DNA from: Christensenellaceae bacterium
GTDB taxonomy: Bacteria > Bacillota > Clostridia > Christensenellales > Aristaeellaceae
DNA length: 64,000 nt
Assembly (NCBI GenBank): GCA_022510815.1
Contig: JAFLST010000001.1
Coordinates: 5,259-69,258, forward strand
Direction of reading: 5' to 3'
Part shown: one piece after another, positions 37,733 to 48,497 of the stretch
How positions within the stretch are numbered: position 1 is the first letter of the stretch
Layout of the letters: every line of letters starts with the position of its first letter
Translations under genes and position numbers: made by a program
The notes under the pieces: model-generated
Told to the model about the DNA's origin: nothing
Databases searched by the model: none
Seen by the model: the letters and a program-made list of their open reading frames with translations, nothing else

Positions 37733-39535
37733 GTGTCTGACAGACTGAGCAAAATCCGCAATTTCTGCATCATCGCCCACATCGACCACGGAAAGTCGAC
37801 GCTGGCTGACCGCATTCTGGAGAAGACCGGCGTCTTCCAGCAGCGGGAGATGGTCGAGCAGATTCTCGACAGCATGGAGCTGGAGCGTGAGCGCGGCATC
37901 ACCATTAAGAGCAAGGCCGTGCGCATGAACTACAAGGCGCAGGACGGTGAAACCTATATCCTGAACCTGATTGACACTCCCGGCCATGTGGACTTCACCT
38001 ATGAGGTCAGCCGGGCGCTGGCGGCCTGCGAGGGCGCGCTGCTGGTGGTCGACGCGACGCAGGGTATCGAGGCCCAGACGCTGGCCAACGTCTATATGGC
38101 GCTGGAGCACGACCTCGAGACCATCCCGGTCATCAACAAGATTGACCTACCCTCCGCTCAGCCGGAGGTGGTGCGGCAGGAGATTGAGGACGTCATCGGT
38201 CTGGACGCCTCTTATGCGCCCTGCGTCTCTGCCAAGACGGGCCTGAACATCGGGGACGTGCTGGAAGCCATTGTGCAGCATGTCCCGTCTCCCACGGGCG
38301 ACGCGGAGGCTCCCCTGCAGGCGCTGATTTTTGACGCTTTCTATGATAACTACCGTGGCGCGATCTGCTTCGTGCGCATCAAGCAAGGCACCATCCGCGC
38401 TGGCATGCGCATGCGCATGATGGCGGAAAAGAGCGAATTTGACGTGGTCGAGGTTGGCACCTTCGCGCCGGGATATCAGCCCTGCGATGAACTGGGGCCG
38501 GGTGATGTTGGCTATGTAGCCGCGTCGATCAAGGACGTGCGGGAGACCCGCGTGGGCGACACCATCACCGATGCGAACCGGCCTGCTGCTGAGCCCCTTC
38601 CCGGCTATCGGCAGGTCACTCCGATGGTTTACTGCGGCGTATATCCTGCCGATGGCGCGGACTATCCGGCCCTGCGGGACGCGCTGGACAAGCTCCGCAT
38701 GAACGACGCTTCCCTCACCTTTGACCCGGAGACCTCCGCGGCGCTGGGTTACGGCTTCCGCTGCGGTTTCCTCGGCCTGCTCCACATGGACATCATCACC
38801 ACGCGGCTGGAGCGCGAATGGGATTTGAATCTCGTCACCACGGCCCCGAGCGTCATCTATCGCATCACCAAGACGGATGGCAGCGTGCACATGATCGACA
38901 ACCCGACCAACCTGCCGCCCATCGGCGAGATTCGCATGATGGAAGAGCCTTTCGTCCACGCGACAATCTACACCCCGCAGGATTCCGTCGGCACCCTGAT
39001 GGAGCTGTGTCAGGACAAGCGCGGAGTGTTCATTGACATGCAGTACGAGGGCAGCCGCGTGAAGCTTAACTATGACATTCCGCTCAACGAGATCATTTTC
39101 GACTTCTTCGATCAGATCAAGTCCCGCAGCCGTGGATATGCCTCCTTTGACTACGAGCTGAAGGACTACCGCGAGAGCGAGCTGGTCAAGCTGGACATTT
39201 TGCTCAACGGCGATATCTGCGACGCGTTCTCCATCATTGTGCACCGTGACAAGGCGTACAACCGAGGCCGGGGTATCTGCGAGAAGCTTAAGGAAGTGAT
39301 CCCGCGGCAGATGTTCGAGATTCCGATTCAGGCGGCCATCGGCGGCAAGGTCATCGCCCGGGAGACGGTCAAGGCCATGCGCAAGGACGTGCTGGCAAAG
39401 TGCTACGGCGGCGACATCACCCGCAAAAAGAAGCTGCTCGAAAAGCAGAAGGAAGGCAAAAAGCGTATGCGGCAGTTCGGCACGGTTCAGGTGCCCAGCG
39501 AAGCCTTCCTTGCCGTGCTTAAAATGGATTCGTGA
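37733..39535 (+). CDS. lepA: Elongation factor 4 (LepA)
   Basis: GTG start; [27 protein letters not shown]. Confidence 0.97.
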   Translation: MSDRLSKIRNFCIIAHIDHGKSTLADRILEKTGVFQQREMVEQILDSMELERERGITIKSKAVRMNYKAQDGETYILNLIDTPGHVDFTYEVSRALAACEGALLVVDATQGIEAQTLANVYMALEHDLETIPVINKIDLPSAQPEVVRQEIEDVIGLDASYAPCVSAKTGLNIGDVLEAIVQHVPSPTGDAEAPLQALIFDAFYDNYRGAICFVRIKQGTIRAGMRMRMMAEKSEFDVVEVGTFAPGYQPCDELGPGDVGYVAASIKDVRETRVGDTITDANRPAAEPLPGYRQVTPMVYCGVYPADGADYPALRDALDKLRMNDASLTFDPETSAALGYGFRCGFLGLLHMDIITTRLEREWDLNLVTTAPSVIYRITKTDGSVHMIDNPTNLPPIGEIRMMEEPFVHATIYTPQDSVGTLMELCQDKRGVFIDMQYEGSRVKLNYDIPLNEIIFDFFDQIKSRSRGYASFDYELKDYRESELVKLDILLNGDICDAFSIIVHRDKAYNRGRGICEKLKEVIPRQMFEIPIQAAIGGKVIARETVKAMRKDVLAKCYGGDITRKKKLLEKQKEGKKRMRQFGTVQVPSEAFLAVLKMDS

Positions 39536-39537
39536 CC

Positions 39538-40161
39538 ATGCGGAAACTGCGCTGCAGCAAAGGCATACGTCATTTTCAGGCATATCAGACTTCCCGCTTG
39601 CGCGAGCCCTCTAATCTGATCACTCGCGGGCACGTCACCGATGTATTGACTTTAGTCGGTCAGAACCGACAGTCGGTTTGTTTTACAGGGCATCGCTATA
39701 TTGCTGCCAGCGAAATGCCCGCATTAGTCAGTCGTCTCGATGCGCTGCTGGAGCTGTGCTACCGCCATGGATATCGCGACTTTTTCTGTGGCGGTGCGCT
39801 GGGGTTTGATATGCTGGCTGCTGAGCGCGTTTTGGCGCTGCAGAATGATCACGCCGGGATTCGGCTCGTGCTTGTCATCCCCTGCAGCGATCAGATGAAC
39901 CACTGGCCAGAGCAGGATGTTGCCCGGTATGAGCGGATCCTCTATGCCGCGGACGATATCCGCGTTCTCTCGCCCTTCTACTATGACGGCTGCATGCAGG
40001 TGCGCAACCGATACATGGTCGACCGAAGCAGCCTGTGCATCTGTTATATGCGGCATCATAAAGGCGGCACAGCATCCACCGTGGCCTATGCTGTCAAGGA
40101 ACAGGTTGCTGTCCTTAACGCGGCCATGGAGAATGTCTGCGCCGCCTTTCCCAAGCGTTGA
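39538..40161 (+). CDS. SLOG-family protein (YpsA/DUF1273-like); start uncertain
   Basis: SVCFTGHRYIAASEMPALVSRLDALLELCYRHGYRDFFCGGALGFDMLAAERVL. Confidence 0.8.
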   Translation: MRKLRCSKGIRHFQAYQTSRLREPSNLITRGHVTDVLTLVGQNRQSVCFTGHRYIAASEMPALVSRLDALLELCYRHGYRDFFCGGALGFDMLAAERVLALQNDHAGIRLVLVIPCSDQMNHWPEQDVARYERILYAADDIRVLSPFYYDGCMQVRNRYMVDRSSLCICYMRHHKGGTASTVAYAVKEQVAVLNAAMENVCAAFPKR

Positions 40162-40167
40162 ATCGGC

Positions 40168-40533
40168 TTACTTCTTTTTTTCCTGCGGATGAGCCACCGG
40201 AAGCGAATGGCGCTCCTCCTCAATCTTGATTTCCCAATGGAGCAGCAGCGTCAGCACGCCGCGAAGGGCAATCACCGCGCCGAGGATGGCCAGCTCTGTC
40301 CATTCGCGAACGATGACCGTGCGCAGCACCTCGCCGCCCAGCTTGAACTCCAGCGCCAGCGCAATGCCCTGCGCCAGCTTGAGCCGGATGTGCGGATCCT
40401 GCTTGAAATAGCTTACAAAGCCCTGCACCGCGGTGATGAGCAGCACGCAGATGCCTGCCATCTCCACCAGCACGATGCCGATTTCCGCGACATAATGGAC
40501 AACCTGATCCAAGAATTCAACGAAGACGTCCAT
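40168..40533 (-). CDS. DUF1622-like membrane protein
   Basis: VLVEMAGICVLLITAVQGFVSYF...LGGEVLRTVIVREWTELAILGAVIALRGVL. Confidence 0.85.
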   Translation of the reverse strand: MDVFVEFLDQVVHYVAEIGIVLVEMAGICVLLITAVQGFVSYFKQDPHIRLKLAQGIALALEFKLGGEVLRTVIVREWTELAILGAVIALRGVLTLLLHWEIKIEEERHSLPVAHPQEKKK

Positions 40534-40610
40534 CAAACATGCCTCCTTCGCGTTTTCTCTATTGTACACGATCTCACGCGAAATTGCACGAACTTTTTTA
40601 TGGTGATACG

Positions 40611-41759
40611 ATGGAACTCTACATTCATCTTCCCTTCTGCCTTCGGAAGTGCCGCTACTGCGACTTTCCATCGTGGCCCGGCTGTGAATCGCTGATGCCG
40701 CGCTATGTGGACGCGCTGCTGACGGAAGCGGCTGCGCTGTCGACGCAATATGGTCGTCCGGCTATTGAAACGGTGTTCATCGGCGGAGGTACGCCGTCGC
40801 TGCTTCCCGCTTCACTGATGACGAAGCTGCTGATGGGGCTGCGGGAGCATTTTCGTATTCCGGCTGGCATCGAATTCACCTCCGAGGCCAATCCCGGGAC
40901 GCTGACGGAGGACTGGCTGAGCGCGGCTGCTGACGGCGGCGTCAACCGTTTGTCGCTGGGCATGCAGGCCTATCAGCCTGAGCTTCTGCGCACCCTTGGA
41001 CGAATCCATGACTTTTCGCAGGTGCGCGATTCGGTGAAGCTGGCGAGGCATTCGGGCATCACAAACCTGAACCTTGACCTGATGTTCGGCCTACCCGGTC
41101 AGTCGCCTGCCATGTGGAGGGAGACCATTGGGCGTGCGCTTTCCCTGCAGCCTGAACATATGTCCTGCTATGGGCTGATTCCAGAGGATGGCACGCCGCT
41201 CAAGGATGATCTGGACGCGGGCCGGCTCTCCATGCCCGATGAGGATGATGAGCGCCGCATGTATGACGACACGCTGCGGGTGCTCGCTGAATACGGCTAT
41301 GAGCAGTATGAGATCAGCAATTTCGCTTTGCCCGGGCATGCGTGCCGCCACAATCTTGGCTATTGGCGACAGGTGCCATACATTGGGCTTGGCGCTTCGG
41401 CGGCGTCCTGTGTTCCCGGAGACGCAAGCACTGCTTATCTTCGCTTGTCCAATCCTTCCGATCTGCAGGAATACATGGACATGGCCGAACACGGAGACTG
41501 GCACAGGCGATCATGCGTTCCTGTATCGCTTGAGGAGGCTCGATTTGAGACGATGATGCTTGGTCTGCGCACGACGCAAGGCGTTTCAGAAGCCGCTTTT
41601 GCCGCCATGCACGGCATGACGATGGAAGCATGCTATGGCGATCGGCTGCGCTCGCTTGTCCAAAGAAAGCTCATCATGTGGCAGAACGGCTGGTGTCGGC
41701 TGACACGCCGCGGCATGGATGTGCAGAACACGATTCTTGTTGAACTGATGGATGATTAA
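40611..41759 (+). CDS. hemW: HemW-like radical SAM protein
   Basis: LYIHLPFCLRKCRYCDF; ETVFIGGGTPS. Confidence 0.92.
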   Translation: MELYIHLPFCLRKCRYCDFPSWPGCESLMPRYVDALLTEAAALSTQYGRPAIETVFIGGGTPSLLPASLMTKLLMGLREHFRIPAGIEFTSEANPGTLTEDWLSAAADGGVNRLSLGMQAYQPELLRTLGRIHDFSQVRDSVKLARHSGITNLNLDLMFGLPGQSPAMWRETIGRALSLQPEHMSCYGLIPEDGTPLKDDLDAGRLSMPDEDDERRMYDDTLRVLAEYGYEQYEISNFALPGHACRHNLGYWRQVPYIGLGASAASCVPGDASTAYLRLSNPSDLQEYMDMAEHGDWHRRSCVPVSLEEARFETMMLGLRTTQGVSEAAFAAMHGMTMEACYGDRLRSLVQRKLIMWQNGWCRLTRRGMDVQNTILVELMDD

Positions 41760-41787
41760 AGCGCTTTCCAACCCGGAAAGCGCTTTT
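41758..41787. terminator. Terminator GCGCTTTCC-N5-GGAAAGCGC + T run
   Basis: 9-bp perfect stem. Confidence 0.85.
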
Positions 41788-41797
41788 CAATAGGCGG

Positions 41798-43861
41798 TTA
41801 TTGTCCGCGTTCCGCCGCGCGTCTGTAAGCGTCGTCATAGAGCCAGTTCTGGCTGGAGAGCGCGGGCTTCGTGCCGGGGAAACGGCGGACATACGCGCCA
41901 TCCGGCATCTGATCACGGGCCTGAACGTTATCATTCCAGAGAATGTCAAAGATTTTCTCAATCCGTTCCTTGATGGCTGGCACGAGAATGGGAACAGCCA
42001 CCTCGACGCGGCGCAGGGTGTTGCGGGTCATCCAGTCAGCGGACGCAATATAGCAGCGGGCGTCATCGCCATCACCGAAAATATAGATGCGGCTGTGCTC
42101 CAGAAAACGCCCAACAATGCTGATGATGTGAATGTTGTCCGTCAGCCCCGGCACGCCGCCGCGCAGGCAGCAGATGCCCCGAACCACCATGTCAATCGCC
42201 ACTCCCGCCTGACTCGCTTCGATCAGCTTATCCATGAGCGTCTTGTCGGTCAGGGAGTTCACCTTGAGGCGGATATGACCTGCTTCGCCGTTTCGCGCCT
42301 TGTGAATCTCGCCGTCGATCAGGTCGATCAGCTTCCCTTGCAGGCAGTGGGGCGCAACCATCAGCGTGGCCATATGATCGACCGTCTCGCCCAGCATCAG
42401 CGCCTGAAAAACCTGCGCGGCCTCCTCGCCGATCTGGCGGTCTGCCGTCATCAGCGACAGGTCGGTGTACAGGCGGCTGGTCTTCTCGTTGTAGTTGCCG
42501 GTACCAATCTGCGTGATGTACTGGATGCCTTCCTCGGTCTTGCGGGTAATCAGGCAGAGCTTGCTGTGCACCTTGAGCTTTTCTACGCCATAGATAACGT
42601 GGCAACCAGCGCGCTCCAACCGACGGCTCCAGACAATGTTGTTCTCCTCGTCAAAGCGGGCCTTGAGCTCCACCAGCACGTCCACCTGCTTGCCGTTCTC
42701 CGCAGCCTCCACCAGCGCCTCAACCACCTTGGAGTCCCGTGCCAGCCGGTAGAGCGTCATGCGGATGGAAACAACGGTCGGGTCATGGGCAGCCTCGGAA
42801 AGCATGCGCAGGAAAGGCCGGATGGACTGGTAAGGATAATGCAGCAGCACATCCTTTTCCAGCACCTGATCGATCACGGGCCTGCTCTCAACAATATCCG
42901 GCGTCTGCTGCGGATGGCGTGGCGCGTAGAACAGCTCCGCGTGGCTGCGCAGGGTATCCTCAATGCGGAACAGGAAAGACACATCCAGCGGCGTATCATA
43001 CTCATAGACGCGCTGAACATCCAGCTTGAGCAGCCCGCACAGCCGGGAAATAATGTCTGCGCCGATCTGTCGGGACAGCTCGAGACGAACCGGGCACAGC
43101 TTCTGGCGCAGACGAACCACCTCGGCCATGTGGTCGCGGTAATTCAGGTCCTCGTCATAGATGCTGTCAGCGTCGATATCGGCGTTGCGGGTGATGCGGG
43201 CCAGCGTCTTGGAGACGACACGGTATCCCGGGAACAGCGAAGGCAGGCAGTGAAGGATCAGATCCTCCGCCAGAATGAAGCAGCCCTTGCGTTCGGGAAT
43301 TTCAATCAGCCGGGGGAACACGTCGCCCGCGCAGGGCACGATGCCGATCTTCTGCTTCTTTTCCGTGCGGTTGGCCAGCACGGCGATGGCATAGATCTCC
43401 TTGTTGCGCAGGAAAGGGAACGTCTGCTTCTTGCCGACGATATAGGTCGAGAGCAACGGCATGAATTCCCGCTGAAACATTTCCTTCAGATAACTGCTGG
43501 ATTCCGAGCTGATGTTTCGGAAGTTGACGATGGAAATCCCCTGCTCCCGGAGCTTCTCCAGCACCGCGGCGTAGGTGGCGTCACGGCGGCGGCACAGCTC
43601 CCGAATCCGGGACAGCGCCGCATCGATCTGCTCGCCGGGGGTCATATGGGTCTTGTTCTCCCGGGATTCCTTGTCCAGCAGCATCTGATCATGCAGGCTG
43701 CCGATGCGCACCATGAAGAACTCGTCAAGATTGCTCTGGAAGATGGACAGGAAGGTCAGCCGTTCGCACAGCGGCACCCGCTCGTCCTCGGCCTCCTCCA
43801 GCACCCGCTCATTGAATCTCAGCCATGACAGCTCCCGGTTTTCAAAGCATGCCAGTTCCAT
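41798..43861 (-). CDS. ppk1: Polyphosphate kinase 1
   Basis: ENRELSWLRFNERVLEEA; phospholipase-D-like catalytic domains. Confidence 0.96.
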   Translation of the reverse strand: MELACFENRELSWLRFNERVLEEAEDERVPLCERLTFLSIFQSNLDEFFMVRIGSLHDQMLLDKESRENKTHMTPGEQIDAALSRIRELCRRRDATYAAVLEKLREQGISIVNFRNISSESSSYLKEMFQREFMPLLSTYIVGKKQTFPFLRNKEIYAIAVLANRTEKKQKIGIVPCAGDVFPRLIEIPERKGCFILAEDLILHCLPSLFPGYRVVSKTLARITRNADIDADSIYDEDLNYRDHMAEVVRLRQKLCPVRLELSRQIGADIISRLCGLLKLDVQRVYEYDTPLDVSFLFRIEDTLRSHAELFYAPRHPQQTPDIVESRPVIDQVLEKDVLLHYPYQSIRPFLRMLSEAAHDPTVVSIRMTLYRLARDSKVVEALVEAAENGKQVDVLVELKARFDEENNIVWSRRLERAGCHVIYGVEKLKVHSKLCLITRKTEEGIQYITQIGTGNYNEKTSRLYTDLSLMTADRQIGEEAAQVFQALMLGETVDHMATLMVAPHCLQGKLIDLIDGEIHKARNGEAGHIRLKVNSLTDKTLMDKLIEASQAGVAIDMVVRGICCLRGGVPGLTDNIHIISIVGRFLEHSRIYIFGDGDDARCYIASADWMTRNTLRRVEVAVPILVPAIKERIEKIFDILWNDNVQARDQMPDGAYVRRFPGTKPALSSQNWLYDDAYRRAAERGQ

Positions 43862-43934
43862 GGGAAAACTTCCTTTCCGCTGATTCTGCGTTCCCTATCG
43901 TATCACAATTTCTGTTATTTTCAAGCGTTTTCGA

Positions 43935-45941
43935 TCAATTGAGGGCAACATTTGCCAATTTGTCGCTGTAGCTGCGCAGGGCCTCGGCCTCGACAGCCTG
44001 CCTCTCCTCCGCCAGAGACGGGTCTTCACGAAGACGCTTCATGCACTTGCTGGCTTCCTCCAGCAGCTTCACATCGCCGTCCAGCAGGAAGTCGCCCATC
44101 ATTTCGCCGGACTGCCGCGTTCCCATCAGATCACCGGGACCGCGCAATTCAAGGTCCTTCTGTGCGACAAGAAAGCCGTCATTGGTCTGAGTGAGAATCC
44201 GCAGGCGATCATTTGCCTCAGCCAACAGGAAGCACCAGCTCTGCGCACTGCCGCGCCCCACGCGTCCGCGAAGCTGATGAAGCTGCGACAATCCATAACG
44301 CTCGGCGTTCTCGATGACCATCACGCTGGCATTCGGCACATTGACGCCCACCTCAATGACTGTCGTCGAAACCAGCACGTCCAGATGGCCAGCGGAGAAC
44401 TCCGCCAGTACCGCCGCCTTCTCATCGGCCTTTTGATTTCCCCACGTCAGGCCAACCCGCAGACCACGCAGCTCGCCGGAGACCAGCGCATCATAAGTCG
44501 CCTTGGCAGAGCGGACGTCTTCAAGGGCTTCGCTGTCCTCCACCAATGGACAGACGACATAGGCCTGTCTGCCCTGCGCGATCTCCTGCCGCAGAAAGCC
44601 GTACATGCCGGAACGCTTCTCCTCGGGCACCACGCGGGTGCTGACGGGCGTGCGCCCCGGGGGCAGCTCATCCACCACAGATATGTCGAGGTCGCCATAA
44701 AGGATCAGCGCCAGCGTTCGCGGGATCGGTGTGGCGGACATGACCAGCACATGAGGGGCTCTGTCGCCGTCGGCGCCCTTCTGCTGGAGCGTCGAGCGCT
44801 GCATAACCCCGAACCTGTGCTGTTCATCGGTGACGACCAATCCGAGCTTGCTGTACTCAACGCCCTCGCTGATCAGCGCATGGGTGCCGAACACTGCCTG
44901 CCATGTGCCGTCCGCGCAGGCAGCATGGGTCTGCCTTTTCTCCTTGGCTTTCATGGAGCCGATCAGAAGCCCGCAGGAGATTCCCATGGGCTCCAGCATG
45001 GCCTTGGCCGATTCGTAGTGCTGCCTTGCCAGAATCTCCGTCGGAGCCATCATGGCTGCCTGATATCCAGCCTGGCAGGTCAATGCAATCGCTCCGAACG
45101 CCAGCGCCGTCTTGCCGCAGCCCACGTCGCCCTGAATCAGGCGGCTCATGGCGCGGTTGCGGCGCATGTCGGCAGTCACTTCCTCAAGTACCCGTTTCTG
45201 CGCTGCTGTCGGCAGAAAGGGCATGTGAGACCAGAAAGCATCCGCGGCGTCTGCCGCGATGGGCAGCGGCATGCCGTCCTCCCGATGATGGCGCATCATC
45301 CCCAGCGCGGCCTGATACATCAGCATCTGCTCGAAGGCCAGCCTGTGCCGGGCCTGCCTGAGCGCCTCTAAATTGTCCGGGAAGTGGGCCTGCCTGATCG
45401 CGAAGTTCAGTTCGCACAGGCCATGGCGCAGGCGCAGACTTCTTGGCAGGGTCTCCGGGCAGCAGTCATCCACCTGCGAGAGCGCGGTCTGCATCATCTC
45501 ACGAAAGGTCTTGGCCGGAAGCCCCTTCACCGCTCTGTACACCGGCTGAATGGACGGCTCTGTTACCCTCTGAGGGTTCTGCAGGGTGCGGCGGTTGTTT
45601 TTCTCCACCACGCGGCCGTAGAGCATCACGCTCTGCCCCACCGGAAGCTGCTGCATCATCCACGGCTGATTGTACCAGACCAGTGCCAGCCTGCCGCTGT
45701 CATCCCACAGGGAGGCTGTCACGCGGGTCAGACCGTTGAAGCGCGAGAGCTTCGGCGCGTCCCGCACAACACCCATGACGAGCACTTCGCCAGCGTGAGC
45801 CATCGCGCAGGGTGTCACCCGCGTCCTGTCCTCATAGCGAACAGGCAGGCAGTATAACAAATCGCGCAATGAGCTGATGCCCACTGCGCGCAAAGCGGTC
45901 AGCCGTGTCGGGCCGACGCCTTTCAGGTCAGAAAGTTGCAT
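43935..45941 (-). CDS. recG: ATP-dependent DNA helicase RecG
   Basis: LIQGDVGCGKTALAFGAI; DEQHRFGVMQR; LRGRVGRG. Confidence 0.97.
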   Translation of the reverse strand: MQLSDLKGVGPTRLTALRAVGISSLRDLLYCLPVRYEDRTRVTPCAMAHAGEVLVMGVVRDAPKLSRFNGLTRVTASLWDDSGRLALVWYNQPWMMQQLPVGQSVMLYGRVVEKNNRRTLQNPQRVTEPSIQPVYRAVKGLPAKTFREMMQTALSQVDDCCPETLPRSLRLRHGLCELNFAIRQAHFPDNLEALRQARHRLAFEQMLMYQAALGMMRHHREDGMPLPIAADAADAFWSHMPFLPTAAQKRVLEEVTADMRRNRAMSRLIQGDVGCGKTALAFGAIALTCQAGYQAAMMAPTEILARQHYESAKAMLEPMGISCGLLIGSMKAKEKRQTHAACADGTWQAVFGTHALISEGVEYSKLGLVVTDEQHRFGVMQRSTLQQKGADGDRAPHVLVMSATPIPRTLALILYGDLDISVVDELPPGRTPVSTRVVPEEKRSGMYGFLRQEIAQGRQAYVVCPLVEDSEALEDVRSAKATYDALVSGELRGLRVGLTWGNQKADEKAAVLAEFSAGHLDVLVSTTVIEVGVNVPNASVMVIENAERYGLSQLHQLRGRVGRGSAQSWCFLLAEANDRLRILTQTNDGFLVAQKDLELRGPGDLMGTRQSGEMMGDFLLDGDVKLLEEASKCMKRLREDPSLAEERQAVEAEALRSYSDKLANVALN

Positions 45942-45944
45942 GCG

Positions 45945-47609
45945 TCACTCCACAGAGATGAGATAGTAGTACAGCGGCTGGCCGCCCAGCAGACACTCAA
46001 CGTCGCAGTTCGGATAGGCCGCGGCGATGTCTGCGGTCATGGCCTGCGCATCCTCCTCGGTGGTGTCCGCGCCATAATATACGGTGATGAGCTCGTCGCC
46101 CGGCTCCACCACGGCCTTCATCATCTCCATGACCACGTCGTGGATGCTGTCGCCGGAATACTCAATCTGACCGTTGTGCATGCCGATGATGTCGCCCTTG
46201 TGCATCTGCACGCCGTTGAACTCGCTGTCACGCACGGCATAGGTCACCGTGCCGGTCTTGACATGCTGAGCGGCCTCGGCCATGCGCTGGGCATTCTCCT
46301 CGCCGCTGATCTCCGGCTGGAAGGCCACAGCCGCCGCGATGCCCATGGCGACGTTCTTGGTCGGGATCACATGGACTTCCTTCTCCGCCAGCTCCGCCGC
46401 CTGCTGCGCCGCGAGAATGACGTTGCCGTTATTCGGGAAGACGAATACGCACTGGGCGTTGACAGCGTTGATGGCAGAGAGAATATCGTCAATGGAGGGG
46501 TTCATGGTCTGGCCGCCCTCGACAATGTGATCGACGGTCAGGTCGCGGAATATATTGCTGAAGCCCTCGCCCAGCGACACCGCCACCATGCCGAAGGGCT
46601 TAGCGGGTTCCACCGGCGCGGCAGGCTCGTCCGGCTGCTCGGGGGCGTTCTCCTTCTCCCAAGCGCGCTTCATCTCAAGCAGATTGTCGATCTTGAGCTC
46701 CACCAGCTCGCCCAGCTCCAGACCATACTCGATGGCATTGCCGGGATTGTTGGTGTGGACATGGACGGAGGTCTTCGTCATATCGCCCGTCACCTGCACG
46801 CAGTCGCCGATGCGGTTGAGGCGGCGGCGGAAGGAATCCACGTCGCCCTCGGTGCAGTCCTCGCGGAAATTCTGGATAGCGAACTCTGTGCAGTAGGCAA
46901 AGTGGATATCGCCGGACAGGTCGTGCATGTCCGGGCCGGCAATCGCGCCGTCACCAGCCATCAGCGCCGCAGGGTCCTCAATCTCCTCGCCGCGCAGACA
47001 AGCCGCGTAGCCCGTGTAAATCAGCAGCAGGCCGCGTCCGCCCGAGTCAACAACACCGGCGGATTTGAGCACAGGCAGCATCTCCGGCGTGCGCTTGAGA
47101 ATCGCCTCGCCGCTCTTCAGGATCACATTGAACAGCGCGTCGTAATCATCCGGCGCTTTCTCGACCTGCTTGAGCGCGTCCTCGGCGATGACCCGCGCGA
47201 CGGTCAGGATGGTGCCCTCCTTGGGCTTCATCACGGCCTTGTAGGCCTTGTCAGCGCCGGCCTTGAGGGCATTGGCGAACTGCACGGGCGTGATTTTTTC
47301 GACGCCCTTGAGCGCCGTGGAGAACCCGCGCAGAAGCTGCGAGGTAATGACGCCAGAGTTGCCGCGAGCGCCCCTGAGCGCACCTTTGGCAATGGCAGCG
47401 GCGGCCTCGTCAGCACGCAGGAACTCCTTGCTGTTGACTTCCTTGGTGGCCGACTGCATGGTCAGCGACATATTCGTGCCCGTGTCGCCGTCGGGGACTG
47501 GAAAGACGTTCAGCGCGTCGACGGCTTCGCGGTTCTTTTCCAGCAGGGCGGCTCCGGCAAGCACCATATCGCGCAGCAGCAGCCCGTCGATCACTTTATG
47601 CTGTATCAA
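45945..47609 (-). CDS. DAK2-domain (FakA/YloV-like) kinase
   Basis: ALNVFPVPDGDTGTNMSLTM; GARGNSGVITSQLLRGF. Confidence 0.93.
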   Translation of the reverse strand: MIQHKVIDGLLLRDMVLAGAALLEKNREAVDALNVFPVPDGDTGTNMSLTMQSATKEVNSKEFLRADEAAAAIAKGALRGARGNSGVITSQLLRGFSTALKGVEKITPVQFANALKAGADKAYKAVMKPKEGTILTVARVIAEDALKQVEKAPDDYDALFNVILKSGEAILKRTPEMLPVLKSAGVVDSGGRGLLLIYTGYAACLRGEEIEDPAALMAGDGAIAGPDMHDLSGDIHFAYCTEFAIQNFREDCTEGDVDSFRRRLNRIGDCVQVTGDMTKTSVHVHTNNPGNAIEYGLELGELVELKIDNLLEMKRAWEKENAPEQPDEPAAPVEPAKPFGMVAVSLGEGFSNIFRDLTVDHIVEGGQTMNPSIDDILSAINAVNAQCVFVFPNNGNVILAAQQAAELAEKEVHVIPTKNVAMGIAAAVAFQPEISGEENAQRMAEAAQHVKTGTVTYAVRDSEFNGVQMHKGDIIGMHNGQIEYSGDSIHDVVMEMMKAVVEPGDELITVYYGADTTEEDAQAMTADIAAAYPNCDVECLLGGQPLYYYLISVE

Positions 47610-47646
47610 GGATGTTCTCCTCCGTTTCAGGCGGTTTCGATCTGCG

Positions 47647-47997
47647 TCAGACGCGGATGCCCTCCACCGAAATGTTGACCTTGCGCACGGACACGCCAGT
47701 CATGCTCTCGAGCTTGTAGCGCACGGTTTCGACGATGGTCTTGCAGACCTCCGCGATGGAAATGCCGTATTCCACAATGATGAACAGATCCACGTCCAGC
47801 ATGTCGCCGACGGAACGGATCTGCACGCCGCGGGTCAGGTTTTCCCGGCCCAGCCACTCCACGAAGCCGTCCTTGGCCCGCTTGGAGGACATGGCCACGA
47901 TGCCGTAGCACTCCAGCGCCGCATAGCCGACTACTTTGAGCAAGACGTCTTCACTGATGAAGATCGTGCCGAGGTCGTTTTTGATCTTACAATCCAT
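47647..47997 (-). CDS. Asp23/Gls24-family (YloU-like) protein
   Basis: Small Asp23-like sequence immediately upstream of the FakA-like gene. Confidence 0.88.
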   Translation of the reverse strand: MDCKIKNDLGTIFISEDVLLKVVGYAALECYGIVAMSSKRAKDGFVEWLGRENLTRGVQIRSVGDMLDVDLFIIVEYGISIAEVCKTIVETVRYKLESMTGVSVRKVNISVEGIRV

Positions 47998-48080
47998 GGT
48001 GGTGTACCTCCTTCATTCAGGGCACTCATGACAGCTGCTGTGAACCCGCGCCAAAAGCGCCCATAAGCAGGGTCGCTCTT

Positions 48081-48109
48081 AGTATACAGGATTTACGAGG
48101 ATTTAGCAA
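48081..48109 (-). promoter_or_regulatory. Sigma-A promoter TTGCTA-N17-TATACT for yloU-like/fakA-like/recG
   Basis: Motif and spacing. Confidence 0.65.
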
Positions 48110-48158
48110 GTATTTTTTGTTTTGAATATCAAATTATCCCTACGCTGCCATTTTCCGC

Positions 48159-48187
48159 TTGACAAGGCCTGCCGCCGTGGGTATAAT
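48159..48187 (+). promoter_or_regulatory. Consensus sigma-A promoter TTGACA-N17-TATAAT for T-box operon
   Basis: Perfect hexamers and spacing. Confidence 0.88.
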
Positions 48188-48193
48188 GCCATT

Positions 48194-48466
48194 ATCAAGG
48201 CGATGAGGGGACGAGTAGCCGTCCATCACCCGGCTTTCAGAGAGCTTCCGGTCGGTGCAAGGAAGCAGGCCGAAAAACGGTGAAGTACAGCCCCGAGCCA
48301 TCCGCTGAACGCATGTCATGTGAGTAGGCGGCATCCGGTGCGCCGGTTACAGCGCGGGTGGGATGAATGCGTCCCCGTTGAGGACTGCGCAGGCAGTCAA
48401 AGTGGAAGTGGTACCGTGGCAGAGTATGCCGCCTTCCCGGATGATGAATCCGAGAAGGCGTTTTTC
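48194..48466 (+). promoter_or_regulatory. T-box riboswitch leader, putative Tyr specifier (UAC, 48286-48288)
   Basis: AGUA...AGAGAGCTTCCGGTCGGTGCAAGGAAGC Stem I; GTGAAGTAC; T-box GTGGTACCG (48408-48416); terminator GCCTTCCCGGA/TCCGAGAAGGC + T5. Confidence 0.88.
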
Positions 48467-48497
48467 TTTGCTTCAGACTTTCTCAAGGAGGAACATC

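Noticed and set aside
41801-43828. 675-aa plus-strand ORF opposite ppk
   Set aside because: Antisense shadow ORF: composition is rich in H/Q/R/L with no recognisable domain, and the minus strand encodes a full polyphosphate kinase.
45936-47678. 580-aa plus-strand ORF opposite the FakA-like gene
   Set aside because: Antisense artefact of high GC content and codon bias; the minus strand has clear DAK2 motifs.
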